Assembly (NCBI RefSeq): GCF_002159175.1
Contig: NZ_NFGZ01000002.1
Span: 1-64,000, forward strand
Direction: 5' to 3'
Source of the DNA: Flavonifractor sp. An92
Lineage (GTDB): Bacteria; Bacillota; Clostridia; Oscillospirales; Oscillospiraceae
Length of the DNA: 64,000 nt
The position numbers and the translations under genes are program-made. This document shows positions 15,813 to 25,179 of this stretch, piece by piece. Every line of letters begins with the position of its first letter. Within the stretch, counting starts at the first letter, position 1. The notes beneath the pieces were generated by a model. The model searched no databases and was not told the DNA's origin. It saw only the letters and a program-made list of their open reading frames with translations.

Positions 15813-16520
15813 GTGATTCCGATTTATAACTGGCTTAGCAATGCATTGGAGCAGGAATTTGAGCTGGTGCAGACCCGTAAAGAGAGCGCTCGGGGCAGCG
15901 TCCAGCTCATCCGCCACAAGGCCACCGGTCAGCCGTTCATCCTGCGGCGGTTCACCGGAAATTCCGAGGTCTATCAGCGCCTCCTGGACTACACCTGTCC
16001 CAACCTGCCCACCATCTTTGAGGTGGCCCGGAAGGGGGACGAGAACCTGGTGCTGGAGGAGTACATAAGAGGAGACACGCTGGATTTCCTTCTCCGGGGT
16101 TCTCTGTTTTACCAGGAGGAGACCAAGCGTGTCGTGCGGCAGGTGTGCCAGGCCCTGTGGGTGCTCCACTCCATCGGGGCAGTCCACCGGGACGTGAAGC
16201 CGGAGAACATCATTCTCCGGGGAGACCAGGCGGTCCTCATCGACTTCGACGCCGCCCGCTTCCACAAGCTGGAGGCGGAGAACGACACCCAGATCCTGGG
16301 CACCACCGGCTTCGCCGCCCCGGAGCAGTACGGTCTGTCCCAGTCCGACCTGCGGGCGGACATCTACGCCGTGGGCATCCTTATCAACGTGATGCTCACC
16401 GGGGAACACCCCTCCCGCCGGCTGGTGGAGGGGCGGATGGGCCGCGTGGTGGACCGGTGTACCCACGTCAACCCTCAGCGGCGGTATAAAAATGTGCTGC
16501 GGCTGATGGAGGCCCTGTGA
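15813..16520 (+). CDS. Ser/Thr protein kinase-like protein
   Basis: The 235-residue protein is a single compact kinase domain. The catalytic loop HRDVKPENI (from about residue 124), a DFD in place of DFG (LIDFDAAR) and the APE-like motif FAAPEQYG are all present. The N-lobe is degenerate: no glycine-rich loop is obvious and the position of the invariant beta-3 Lys reads FILRRF, so Arg may replace Lys. The start appears to be GTG with only weak ribosome-site support. Its stop is one base from the next start, so translation is coupled to the zinc-ribbon genes. The likely role is cytosolic signalling with the four membrane proteins; activity is uncertain. Confidence 0.82.
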   Translation: MIPIYNWLSNALEQEFELVQTRKESARGSVQLIRHKATGQPFILRRFTGNSEVYQRLLDYTCPNLPTIFEVARKGDENLVLEEYIRGDTLDFLLRGSLFYQEETKRVVRQVCQALWVLHSIGAVHRDVKPENIILRGDQAVLIDFDAARFHKLEAENDTQILGTTGFAAPEQYGLSQSDLRADIYAVGILINVMLTGEHPSRRLVEGRMGRVVDRCTHVNPQRRYKNVLRLMEAL

Positions 16521-16521
16521 C

Positions 16522-17790
16522 GTGAGCGGGCGGACCAAGCGCTGCCCCCACTGCGGCGGGCAGCTGGCGGAGGAGGCCGCCTTCTGTCCCTACTGTGCCC
16601 GGGACATCCGCATCCGCCGGAGCGTATCGGTCCCCCTCCGCCGGTGGCTGCGGCCGGTCAAACGGGCCGCGATCCTGATGGTTTTTCTGGCGCTGGTGCT
16701 GGTGGCCGCGGCGCTCTATGAGGTACTGACCCCCAATGTGTACGACGCCTGGGGGGAGCTCACCTACACGATGGACGGAAACCCCTACCACCTGGTCCTC
16801 ACTTTCCGCAACGACACCACGCCGGAGCCGGAATGCACCGTGAAGGTGGAGGAGGGGGAAAATTACGAGCGGACCTCCAAGCTCTTCATCACCCATGTGG
16901 AGACCGGGGTGGACGCGGGGCGGATGTTCGACCAGCAGATCGCATCCACCTATGTCCGGCTGATCCAGCCCGAGAACAGCCCCTCGCCGGTCACCTGGGA
17001 GCAGCCAGTCTATCAGGGCACTCCCGCCATGGAGGGACTGATGCGCTCCTATCTGACCTTTACGGACCGGAGCCTGGGCCCGGTGGAGGTGGAGTGGACC
17101 CTTTCCATGAAAAACGGCGACACCATCCGCCTGCATCAGAAGCTGAGCTTTGAGCCGGTGGAGACCCTGGACTTTTACCCCGAGGACTACCCCATGGACA
17201 CCATGGAGGACCTGCGGGCCCTGGTGGACCGGATTGAGGCCGAGGTGCCCCTGCCCACGGTGGTGAATCTGTATCTGCCCCCGGTCTGGTATGAGGGAGG
17301 CCTCACCCTGGACGGGCGGCCCATCAACCTCTATGGGAGCGTGGACGGGCAGAACAGGCGCACCGCCTTCCTGGGAGCGGTGGCGGTGACGCCGGAGGAC
17401 GGCAGGCAGAGCATCGTGGAAAACGTCGAATTCCGGGGCGACGGCACCGGCACCGGCCTCACAGTGGAGGCGGACGGCAGGATACGGAACTGCGGCTTCT
17501 ACGGCTGGGAGACCGGGCTGCTGGTGGGTGGCGTACACTGGGCCGACCCGGTGGGCTGCTGGTTTGAGGACAACGGCGTGGGTTTCCGTTTTGACAGCGC
17601 CGGAGACTACTTCAATTACAGCTATTTTGAGGGAAACACCTTCCTCCGCAATGAGATCGCCGTGGACCTGGTGCGGGTGCCCAGAGCCAAAGAGATCAAC
17701 TTCCGGAACTGCCGCTTCTCTGACAACGGCGGCAACATCCGCAATCCGTCCGGCTACCCCATCGACATTTCCTATGCTACCTTTGAATGA
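16522..17790 (+). CDS. Zinc-ribbon, single-pass membrane protein with beta-helix exodomain (paralogue 1)
   Basis: The 422-residue protein has an N-terminal double-CxxC zinc ribbon (Cys8, 11, 22, 25), a basic linker and one membrane helix at about 49-68. A long extracellular part follows, with a beta-sandwich-like region (about 75-210) and a right-handed beta-helix (about 215-422) marked by repeated short strands such as NVEFRGDGTGTGL and NCGFYGWETGL. GTG at 16522 follows the kinase stop by one base with GGAGG upstream. Topology is inferred as zinc ribbon inside, helix outside. Paralogues follow at 18729 and 19976. Function unknown; an envelope or ligand sensor feeding the kinase is plausible. 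Confidence 0.75.
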   Translation: MSGRTKRCPHCGGQLAEEAAFCPYCARDIRIRRSVSVPLRRWLRPVKRAAILMVFLALVLVAAALYEVLTPNVYDAWGELTYTMDGNPYHLVLTFRNDTTPEPECTVKVEEGENYERTSKLFITHVETGVDAGRMFDQQIASTYVRLIQPENSPSPVTWEQPVYQGTPAMEGLMRSYLTFTDRSLGPVEVEWTLSMKNGDTIRLHQKLSFEPVETLDFYPEDYPMDTMEDLRALVDRIEAEVPLPTVVNLYLPPVWYEGGLTLDGRPINLYGSVDGQNRRTAFLGAVAVTPEDGRQSIVENVEFRGDGTGTGLTVEADGRIRNCGFYGWETGLLVGGVHWADPVGCWFEDNGVGFRFDSAGDYFNYSYFEGNTFLRNEIAVDLVRVPRAKEINFRNCRFSDNGGNIRNPSGYPIDISYATFE

Positions 17791-17804
17791 AAGGACTGAC
17801 CTCT

Positions 17805-18725
17805 ATGGAATATAAATGCCCCCACTGCGGCGCGGCTCTGCCGGAAGACGCCTCCTTCTGTCCCCACTGCGCCCGGAGCGTCCGGGACCGGAAAAACGCC
17901 AAGGCCCCCGCCCATCTGTGGCGGAAGGGGCTGAAATGGGTGCTGGTTCTGGCCCTGGTGGCTGCGGTGGGCGCGGGCACCTGGGCGCTGGGGTCTGAGC
18001 CGGCTGCCGGCGGGCTGCCCGCCGGGGAGATCACCCCGGTGGTCTTTCAGGAGGACGAGAACGGCATGGTCAAAGTGACCCCCGACCAGCTGCGGGAGTA
18101 CTTTCCCACCCTCACCGGCATCAATTTCGACACCACCTCCACCACCAGCGACAACATCGACGACTACCTGATGGAAAATCTCCAGCTGGCCCACCTGGTG
18201 TCCTCCCGGGGGGCCGCCGGTACCGACGAGGAGTGGGGCATGTTCAGCACCCGCAGCTCCGGTACCCGGGTGTGCCTCCTTATGTTCGATCGCAACACCC
18301 ACCTGATGGGCTACTTCGTCGGGGAGCCCATCCAGGTGTCGGAGGGACAGTGGCAGATGGACGTGGTGTCCTGTGACTACGACTTCACAGAGCTCTATGA
18401 GGAACAGCTCGCCGCCTTCGAGGGAAGCTGGGAGGAGGACTTTTCCAACTACATCCCGCCGGAGGAGATCGGGAGCTCCGGCGCGGTGTGGTTCCTGAAC
18501 GGCTACAACACCGGCAAGGGCCCGGTGCTGCGGGAGGACGACGCCCAGATCTACCACCTGTGGGCCCAGCTCCACGGGCCGGAGCCGGAGCGCCAGTGCC
18601 GGGAGATCGAGCGGCTGGAGGAGTTCCTGCCCGACGAGGGCCGGTGGAAGTGCTATCTGCTGCTGGATGCAGACTACGACCTGCTGGGCTACACCATGCT
18701 GGACTACCAGGGGAACGGAGGCTAA
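17805..18725 (+). CDS. Zinc-ribbon membrane protein with distinct exodomain (paralogue 2)
   Basis: The 306-residue protein opens MEYKCPHCGAALPEDASFCP, matching its neighbours, with a second CxxC, a membrane helix near residues 40-60 and an exported C-terminal region. That region is not a beta-helix but a different alpha/beta domain of unknown type. The start at 17805 was chosen because it aligns with the other paralogues and has AAAGGA nine bases upstream; an earlier ATG at 17787 overlaps the previous stop. The shared front end with a different outside domain suggests that the outer parts vary by ligand while the inner ribbon serves a common partner. Confidence 0.72.
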   Translation: MEYKCPHCGAALPEDASFCPHCARSVRDRKNAKAPAHLWRKGLKWVLVLALVAAVGAGTWALGSEPAAGGLPAGEITPVVFQEDENGMVKVTPDQLREYFPTLTGINFDTTSTTSDNIDDYLMENLQLAHLVSSRGAAGTDEEWGMFSTRSSGTRVCLLMFDRNTHLMGYFVGEPIQVSEGQWQMDVVSCDYDFTELYEEQLAAFEGSWEEDFSNYIPPEEIGSSGAVWFLNGYNTGKGPVLREDDAQIYHLWAQLHGPEPERQCREIERLEEFLPDEGRWKCYLLLDADYDLLGYTMLDYQGNGG

Positions 18726-18728
18726 GCC

Positions 18729-19961
18729 ATGGAATACAAATGTCCCCACTGCGGGGCGGACCTGCCGGAGCACGCCGCCTTCTGTCCCCACTGCGCCCGG
18801 GATATCCATCCCCGGAGAGAGGCGAAAAAGCCGGTCCCCCTGCTGAAAAAGCTGCTGCTGGGCCTGCTCATCCTGGCGGTGTTGGCCGCCGTGGGGACCG
18901 GGCTGTGGCTGGCCTTTGGGCCCAAGAGCTACGACGGCTACGGGGAGGTCCGCTACGGGGACTGGCAGATCCTGCTCGCCCTCAATGCGGATTCCTACGC
19001 TCCTGCACCGGAGGTGACGATTCCAGGCGAACCGGAAGGCCAGTACCGGGTCCCCTCCCGGCTGTTCATCAACGACGCCCATACCGGCGAGGACGCCTCG
19101 GAGGCATTTTTGGCGGAGGTGGAGGCGGTGACGGCGGAGTTCACCGGCCAGGAGGACAGCCCTTCTCCCTTCGTATGCTCCGAGCCCGCCTACAATCCCG
19201 GCGCCCCGGAGTGTCCCCTCCTCTCCCTCATCGACTTTACCGGGGAGAGCGGAACGGCGGAGCTGGTTTGGACCTTTTCCATGAAAAATGGGGACACCCT
19301 TACCCTACGCCAGACCTATGAGGTGATCCCTATTCCGGTGTACGACTACTACCCGGAGGAGCACCCCATGGACACGGCGGAGGAGCTACAGGCCCTCATC
19401 GACTCCGTCAGCGGCCAGGTGGAGGAAGCGGCCGTGGTGAACCTTCACCTGCCTCCCATTACCTATGAAGGGGGCGTCACCATCCAGGACCGGAGCCTGA
19501 ACCTGTACGGCTCCACCGAAGAGGCCGGAAACCGCACCACCTTTGCCGGTCCGGTCCGGGTGCTGGCTGCTTACAACATCACCTATTTTTACGACATGGA
19601 CTTTGTGGGGAACGGCGGCGGCACCGGCCTCTCCGGCTCCGCCCCCTTTCGGGCCACCAACTGCACCTTCACCGGCTGGGACACCGCCGTGCTGGCCTAC
19701 GGCACCAGCTGGGCCAACGTCATCGGCTGTACCTTCCAAAAGAACGGCATCGGCTTCCACTTCGACAGCACCGGAGAGTACGCCAACCACTCCATGTTCA
19801 ACGACAATCTCTTTGAGGGGAACGAGATCGCGGTGCAGCTGGACAATGTGCCCACCGACGTGGCCCTCAACTTCCAGGGCTCGGTGTTCCGGGGCAACGG
19901 GCAGGATATCGTGAATTCCTGTCAGCAGTCCCTGGATACGTCCCAGGCCATTTTTGAGTAA
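18729..19961 (+). CDS. Zinc-ribbon, single-pass membrane protein with beta-helix exodomain (paralogue 3)
   Basis: The 410-residue protein has the CPHCGADLPEHAAFCPHC ribbon, a basic stretch, and a membrane helix at about 39-60 (LLKKLLLGLLILAVLAAVG). Its exodomain is colinear with paralogues 1 and 4: both halves and the linking sequence around FSMKNGDTLTLRQTYEV are recognisable in all three. The C-terminal beta-helix shows regular turns (NCTFTGWDTAVL, GCTFQKNGIGFHF). It starts three bases after the previous stop, so it is translationally coupled. It is probably exported by its internal signal-anchor. Confidence 0.75.
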   Translation: MEYKCPHCGADLPEHAAFCPHCARDIHPRREAKKPVPLLKKLLLGLLILAVLAAVGTGLWLAFGPKSYDGYGEVRYGDWQILLALNADSYAPAPEVTIPGEPEGQYRVPSRLFINDAHTGEDASEAFLAEVEAVTAEFTGQEDSPSPFVCSEPAYNPGAPECPLLSLIDFTGESGTAELVWTFSMKNGDTLTLRQTYEVIPIPVYDYYPEEHPMDTAEELQALIDSVSGQVEEAAVVNLHLPPITYEGGVTIQDRSLNLYGSTEEAGNRTTFAGPVRVLAAYNITYFYDMDFVGNGGGTGLSGSAPFRATNCTFTGWDTAVLAYGTSWANVIGCTFQKNGIGFHFDSTGEYANHSMFNDNLFEGNEIAVQLDNVPTDVALNFQGSVFRGNGQDIVNSCQQSLDTSQAIFE

Positions 19962-19975
19962 AGGAGAGCACCCCC

Positions 19976-21235
19976 ATGGAACAAAAATGTCCCCACTGCG
20001 GCGCGGACCTGCCGGAAAACGCCGCCTTCTGTCCCCACTGCGCCAAAGACATTCATGGACGAAAAAAGCCCGGGCGGCCGGTCCCCCTGCAAAAGAAACT
20101 GCTGCTGGGCCTGCTGGCGCTGGTGGTGGTGATCGCCGCAGGGGCGGGGCTCTGCTACCTGAACCGGCCCTATGAGCCCCAGGAGTACGACGGGGAGGGC
20201 GAGGTGTACTATGAGCGCGGGGACAAGACCTACCAGCTCCTGGTGGCCTGGCCCGACGACCGCACCGCCCCCGCCGCCGACATCTACCACCAGGGCGCGC
20301 CGGACGAACAGTACCGCTGGCCCTCCCGGTGGTACGTCAACGACGCCCTCACCGGCACCGACGCCTGGGAGGAGTTCGAGCCCCTGGTGGAGAAGGTCAC
20401 CGTGGAGGTGGTCCAGGACGAGAACGCCGCGGATGAACTCACCGCCGGGGAGCCCAGCCACCAGGAGGACTACTCCCCCGACGCCGCCATGGTGTCCTCC
20501 CTGGACTTTACCGGCAATTCCGGTGAGCCCCAGGTGGTGTGGACCGTTCAAATGAAGAACGGCGACCTCATTCGGGTGCGGCAGAACATCCACATCACCC
20601 CCGTCATCACCCACGAGTACCACTGGCAGGACTACCCCATGAGCACGGCGGAGGAGGTGCAGGCCCTGCTGGACCAGATCGCCAACCAAGTCCCGTCCTC
20701 TGACCAGGTGCTCCTCTACCTGGCCCCGGGGACCTATGAGGGGGACCTGGCCTTCCACCGGTCCTACGACCTCTACGGCAGCACCGACGAGGGCGGGGCG
20801 CGCACCGTGTGGAAGGGCTCGATCTCCATGGAGGACGGGCACTACGAGTGGATCAACTACTTTTATGACATCGACTTTGTGGGAGACGGCACGGATATTG
20901 GCATCAACACCCCGGTGAAGGCCTGGCCCGTGGGCTGCACCTTCACCGGCTACCAGACCGGCGTGCTGGTCCGTGGGCAGGCCTGGGTGAACGTCACCGA
21001 GTGTACCTTCACCGGCAATGAGGTGGGCTTCCACTTCAATTCCACCGGCCAGTCCGCCTCCGACACCCGCTACTTCGACAACACCTTTACCGGCAACGGC
21101 ACCGGCATCCTCCTGGAGAGCGTGCCTACCGACATCACCATGGTCTTTGACGGCAGTACCTTCTCCGGCAATGGCACCGACCTGGACAACCGCTGCGGCC
21201 AAAGTGTGGACACCTCCAACGCCGTCTTTTCCTGA
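19976..21235 (+). CDS. Zinc-ribbon, single-pass membrane protein with beta-helix exodomain (paralogue 4)
   Basis: The 419-residue last gene of the operon has a CPHCGADLPENAAFCPHC ribbon, a membrane helix at about 42-62, and the same two-part exodomain as paralogues 1 and 3. Beta-helix turns (GCTFTGYQTGVLV, ECTFTGNEVGFHF) are very regular. AAAGGAG precedes the ATG. The high similarity to paralogue 3 in the ribbon and helix suggests recent tandem duplication. A strong terminator follows. Confidence 0.75.
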   Translation: MEQKCPHCGADLPENAAFCPHCAKDIHGRKKPGRPVPLQKKLLLGLLALVVVIAAGAGLCYLNRPYEPQEYDGEGEVYYERGDKTYQLLVAWPDDRTAPAADIYHQGAPDEQYRWPSRWYVNDALTGTDAWEEFEPLVEKVTVEVVQDENAADELTAGEPSHQEDYSPDAAMVSSLDFTGNSGEPQVVWTVQMKNGDLIRVRQNIHITPVITHEYHWQDYPMSTAEEVQALLDQIANQVPSSDQVLLYLAPGTYEGDLAFHRSYDLYGSTDEGGARTVWKGSISMEDGHYEWINYFYDIDFVGDGTDIGINTPVKAWPVGCTFTGYQTGVLVRGQAWVNVTECTFTGNEVGFHFNSTGQSASDTRYFDNTFTGNGTGILLESVPTDITMVFDGSTFSGNGTDLDNRCGQSVDTSNAVFS

Positions 21236-21252
21236 GTTTTCATGGACAGAAC

Positions 21253-21291
21253 AAAAGCCCGGGGCAGTTCGATGAACTGCCCCGGGCTTTT
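21253..21291. terminator. Bidirectional terminator
   Basis: An 18-bp perfect stem (AAAAGCCCGGGGCAGTTC and complement, 3-base loop) has A/T ends on both sides. It serves the rightward kinase operon and the leftward M14 gene. Confidence 0.92.
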
Positions 21292-21309
21292 CAGCGTTGG
21301 GGGAAGGGC

Positions 21310-24300
21310 TTATTCCGCGTCGGCGGTGAGGAGGGCGTCGGCCCGGACCAGCAGGGAGGCCAGCTCCGCGCGGGAGGCGCTGCCCTGGGGATTCAGGGTG
21401 TTCTTACCGGTGCCGGAGAGGATGCCGCTCTCCACAGCCCAGGTCATGGCGTCGGTGGCCCAGCCGCTCACAGAGGCGGCATCGGACCAGCCGGACAGGT
21501 CGCCCTCGGGGGCGGGGCTGCCGGCGTAGCGCCACAGCATGGACACCAGCTGCTCCCGGGTGAGGGTGCCGTTCATGTTGGTGCCGTCAGACACGCCGTT
21601 CTCCATGGCCCAGGTCTGGCCGGCCTCATACCAGGTGGAGCCGGTGGTGGTGTCCACGCCGGCGTAGCGGGCGAGAACGGTGACCATCATGCCCCGGGTG
21701 GTGGTGACGGCGGGACCAAAGGCGGTGGAGCTGACGCCGCTCATCAGGCCCATCTCGGTGACGGAGGAAACGGCGTCGGCATACCAGGCGCTGGAAGCCA
21801 CATCGGTGTAGTTGGCGCCGGGCAGCACGCTGGCAAAGGCGAAGTTGGAGATGAAGTTGAACTCATCCCGCTGGTGGACCTTGTTGGTCAGGGTGTTGGC
21901 GAAGAGGACCACGTTCAGGTTGGCGTTGTCCGCGCCCTTGCCCTGGTAGGAGATGGCCTGGATGGAGTCGTCCAGGAAGTCATCAAAGTGCTCGCCGTCG
22001 GCGGGGAGGAAGCCCTCCAGCAGCTCCTTGGAGCCGTCCAGCTGCACCAGCACCTGGGCGCCCTCGGGGATGGCGGCGAAGTAGCCCGCGCCGTAGCCGT
22101 AGAGGATGTTGTCGCCCTCGGCCACATAGCTGGCGGTGACGGGGGAGGCGGTGGGATAGGTCACATAGGCCAGAGCGTCCATGGCGTTGTCGCTGACGCT
22201 CTCCCACACCAGCTGGCCGTCCTGGAAGAGCTCGGTGGCGGAGCCCATGGCGTCATAGCCGCAGCCGATGTAGGGGGTGCCGCTCTTCACAGCGGCCAGC
22301 GCCTGCTCGTCCAGCTCGGCAGCGCCGATGATGAGATCGGCCTTGGAGGCGTCGTCGGTAACGGTGAAGCCCAGCAGCTCCATGGCCTGGCGGTCGTAGT
22401 TGTACTCATAGGCGCCGCTGACCAGGCTGCTCTTCACGAAGCCGGAGGTGTTGTCGGCGGGCTTGCCGGAGATGTAGACCAAGGGGGCCTTGGTGATGGT
22501 GCGGGCAGCGGGGGCCTCGTCCACACCGATGCCGGAGATCAGGTAGTCGCCGGCCACGCTCTGCCAGTCGGCGTAGGAGCACAGGAAGCTGCCGTTGTAC
22601 TCGCCCTCGGTGATGACGGACACCTTCTTGCCCGCCTTCAGCAGAGCGTTGACGGCGGCGGTGGAGTCCTCGGAGGCATTCACCAGGATGACCTGGGCAT
22701 CCTTCACGCCGGTGAAGGAGGAGGTCAGGGTGGACAGGTAGGCCTGCGCGTCCTCGTAGTCCATGGCGTCGCCGCAGGCGGCGGAGATGGTCTCGTAGGC
22801 GGCGGGCTCGGCGCACACGGCCATGTCGAAGCCGCGGGTCTTGTTGAAGGCGGTGATGCCCTCGGAGTAGAGGACCGGCCAGCCGGTGATGACGGTGCCG
22901 TCATACAGCACGCCGTTGGCCACGCTGCGCTTGGCCTGGTACATGGAGACGATCAGGGTGCCGGCGGGATACTCCACGCCGTCATAGGTGAAGGCCTTCT
23001 CAGTGAGATTCACCTTCACGCCGTTGCGGGTCAGGTACTCCATCATCTCAGCGGCGTCCTGCAGGTTGGACTGGTTGGCGCCGTCCATGGGGATGATGTA
23101 GCACTCGGGGTAGAAGTTGCCGTTCTGGCCCTCGCCGTCGTACTCGGGGCGGAAGATCTCAGCCTCGGCGCCCTCCACGTCGTACTGGTCGCAGAACCAC
23201 TGGCCCACCAGCTCATAGGCGTCGGAGTTGGCGTTGGTCACGCCGCGCTCGAAGATCTTGGTCTGGTTCAGGAGGTAGCTCTCCTTGTTCTGAGCCACAT
23301 AGTTGGACTGGCCCAGCGCGCCGTAGGCCACCAGGTCGGTAGCGGCGTCGTTATGGCTGGGCAGCTCCACCGTGTAGGCCAGAGTGCCGTGGAGCATGGA
23401 GTACTGGGGGGTGTAGCTGGTGGACATGTCGTCCCAGGGGTCCAGCCACTGGGTCTGATAGGAGCCGTCGGCGTTGGTCTCGCCGGTGTAGGACAGGTAG
23501 TCCCGCTGGGGCATGGAGTAGCTGTTGAAGGTGTCGTTGTTGGCTACCGCCGCGATGCCCAGAGCCTCGCCGCCGGACACCAGGTTCTCGGCCAGCAGGT
23601 CGTACTCAAAGTTGGGCTCGTGGGGAGGATCGCAGGGCTCGCACTGGAATTCCTTGTGCTGGCCGTGGAACTCGGTGAAGCTGACGGGGTTCCACTCTGC
23701 GATGAGCTGGGTCATGTTCTGGGTCTCGGCCTGGGTCTGGAAGGAGTTGTCGCGGTTCAGGTCGAAGCCGCCGGAGGAGGTACGGGTCACATAGGTGCGG
23801 CCCTCCACGTTCTCCTCGGGCACGATGAGGAAGAACACGTCGTCCAGGAGCTCGTCCATGTTCACGTTGACGGTCTCCACATTATAGTACTTCTCCAGGT
23901 CCAGCTTGGAGGAGGTGGTCCAGGGGGAGACAGGGCCCTCCTCGTCGGTGGCCTTGAGGAAGCCCAGGTAGGTGCTGTCCTCCGCCACCAGGTCGGGGAC
24001 GGCGATGCTGCCCTCCTGGCCGGCGGGGCCCATCTGCTCGGCCAGAGTGGCCTCGCCCTCGGCGGTAAAGCCGGTGAGGTTGTCGTAGGAGATGGTGTTG
24101 CTCTCGCTGGCGGCGGCCTCCACCAGCATCCAGGCGAACTTCAGCACGCCGTCGGGGGCGGCCACCTCATTGGCGTGGACGTTGGAGTAGAGCACGGGGA
24201 CCTGATAGTCGCCCAGGGTGCCGTTCTCGATCTTCTGGATGAGGGCGGAGGGATCGTTCTCGGCCTGCTCCTTGATCTGCTGCCACTTCTCCACCGCGGC

Positions 24301-25059
24301 CTTGCTCTTGGCCACGATCAGATAGGGCATGTCCAGGCTCTCCATGCCGTTGTCGCCCTGGCTCATACCCATGGACTCCTGGACCACATAGAGGTCGGTG
24401 TTCTCCTCGGCGAAGGCCACCAGCTCGTCCATGCTGTCGTAGATCTCCTGCATGGTGTTGAAGTCGTCATAGGGGGTGATCTTGACGCCTTCCACCGCGC
24501 CCAGCACGGTGCCGTCGGCGGCGGTGGCGGTCAGGTCGTACCAGCCGCACAGGTCCAGATAGGTGCCGCCGTTGGTCTGGTAGCCCCGCAGGTTGTTGGG
24601 CAGGTCGGCGAAGAGGTCATAGTAGTAGTCGTTGGCAAAGGTCACCTTCAGATAGACCTGGCCGTTCTGGGTGACTGCCTCGGTCTTGACGTCGGTGAAG
24701 AGGTGGCCGGTACCGTCCTTCAGGGTCCAGGAGTCCAGAGGACCGCCCTGGGTGTGGTTGGGGAAGAGCTCCGGGTCCACATAGCCGGAGGCCTCGTCGT
24801 AGTCCAGGGACCAGACCACCGTCTCAGCGGCGGCCTTGGCCTCCTCCTCGGTCAGGTCTACCGGGACCATGGCCTGGAAGGTGCGGGCGTCGCACAGGCT
24901 GATATAGTTCTCGCCGCCGTCGCCGGAGGTGTTCTCAAACGGGGCTGCGGGAGTGGTGCTGTCCTCTGCGGCGGCCGCGGAGACCACGCACAGAGACAGC
25001 AGGAGGGCCAGCGCCGTCATCAGAGACAGCAGCCGCCCAAGGGACGTTTGCTTGTTCAT
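21310..25059 (-). CDS. SLH-anchored M14 family zinc carboxypeptidase
   Basis: This roughly 1,249-residue exported protein has a signal peptide ending near AAAAEDS, an N-terminal beta domain and an M14 catalytic domain. The zinc motif HANE lies near residue 295, the third ligand (FTEFHGQH) near 464, and the catalytic Glu in YTVELPS near 564. A long accessory region follows, then three SLH repeats (about 1073-1249). M14 enzymes trim C-terminal residues from peptides; SLH anchoring places it on the wall, probably with the M60 peptidase in protein feeding. Two ATGs (25059 and 25071) are possible and I chose 25059 for the cleaner signal peptide; ribosome-site support is weak for both. Confidence 0.85.
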   Translation of the reverse strand: MNKQTSLGRLLSLMTALALLLSLCVVSAAAAEDSTTPAAPFENTSGDGGENYISLCDARTFQAMVPVDLTEEEAKAAAETVVWSLDYDEASGYVDPELFPNHTQGGPLDSWTLKDGTGHLFTDVKTEAVTQNGQVYLKVTFANDYYYDLFADLPNNLRGYQTNGGTYLDLCGWYDLTATAADGTVLGAVEGVKITPYDDFNTMQEIYDSMDELVAFAEENTDLYVVQESMGMSQGDNGMESLDMPYLIVAKSKAAVEKWQQIKEQAENDPSALIQKIENGTLGDYQVPVLYSNVHANEVAAPDGVLKFAWMLVEAAASESNTISYDNLTGFTAEGEATLAEQMGPAGQEGSIAVPDLVAEDSTYLGFLKATDEEGPVSPWTTSSKLDLEKYYNVETVNVNMDELLDDVFFLIVPEENVEGRTYVTRTSSGGFDLNRDNSFQTQAETQNMTQLIAEWNPVSFTEFHGQHKEFQCEPCDPPHEPNFEYDLLAENLVSGGEALGIAAVANNDTFNSYSMPQRDYLSYTGETNADGSYQTQWLDPWDDMSTSYTPQYSMLHGTLAYTVELPSHNDAATDLVAYGALGQSNYVAQNKESYLLNQTKIFERGVTNANSDAYELVGQWFCDQYDVEGAEAEIFRPEYDGEGQNGNFYPECYIIPMDGANQSNLQDAAEMMEYLTRNGVKVNLTEKAFTYDGVEYPAGTLIVSMYQAKRSVANGVLYDGTVITGWPVLYSEGITAFNKTRGFDMAVCAEPAAYETISAACGDAMDYEDAQAYLSTLTSSFTGVKDAQVILVNASEDSTAAVNALLKAGKKVSVITEGEYNGSFLCSYADWQSVAGDYLISGIGVDEAPAARTITKAPLVYISGKPADNTSGFVKSSLVSGAYEYNYDRQAMELLGFTVTDDASKADLIIGAAELDEQALAAVKSGTPYIGCGYDAMGSATELFQDGQLVWESVSDNAMDALAYVTYPTASPVTASYVAEGDNILYGYGAGYFAAIPEGAQVLVQLDGSKELLEGFLPADGEHFDDFLDDSIQAISYQGKGADNANLNVVLFANTLTNKVHQRDEFNFISNFAFASVLPGANYTDVASSAWYADAVSSVTEMGLMSGVSSTAFGPAVTTTRGMMVTVLARYAGVDTTTGSTWYEAGQTWAMENGVSDGTNMNGTLTREQLVSMLWRYAGSPAPEGDLSGWSDAASVSGWATDAMTWAVESGILSGTGKNTLNPQGSASRAELASLLVRADALLTADAE

Positions 25060-25115
25060 TCCGTTCACCATTCTCTCTCTCAAAATATCGGATACAACCG
25101 ATTGTTATGCTAAGA

Positions 25116-25144
25116 ATGGTACCACCGGTGTTGGATGGTGTCAA
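25116..25144 (-). promoter_or_regulatory. Promoter of the M14 gene
   Basis: On the minus strand a consensus TTGACA (25139-25144) and TACCAT (25116-25121) are separated by 17 bp. ATCGG/CCGAT arms (25087-25102) form a small hairpin in the leader. Confidence 0.6.
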
Positions 25145-25179
25145 GTATAAAAATGCATAAAACTGAAATATCAACGAAT

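Noticed and set aside
21874-25113. A 1,079-residue frame antisense to the M14 gene
   Set aside because: Same GC-bias shadow: repetitive Gly/Val/His composition, no start signal, and the M14 sense frame has all catalytic motifs and SLH repeats.
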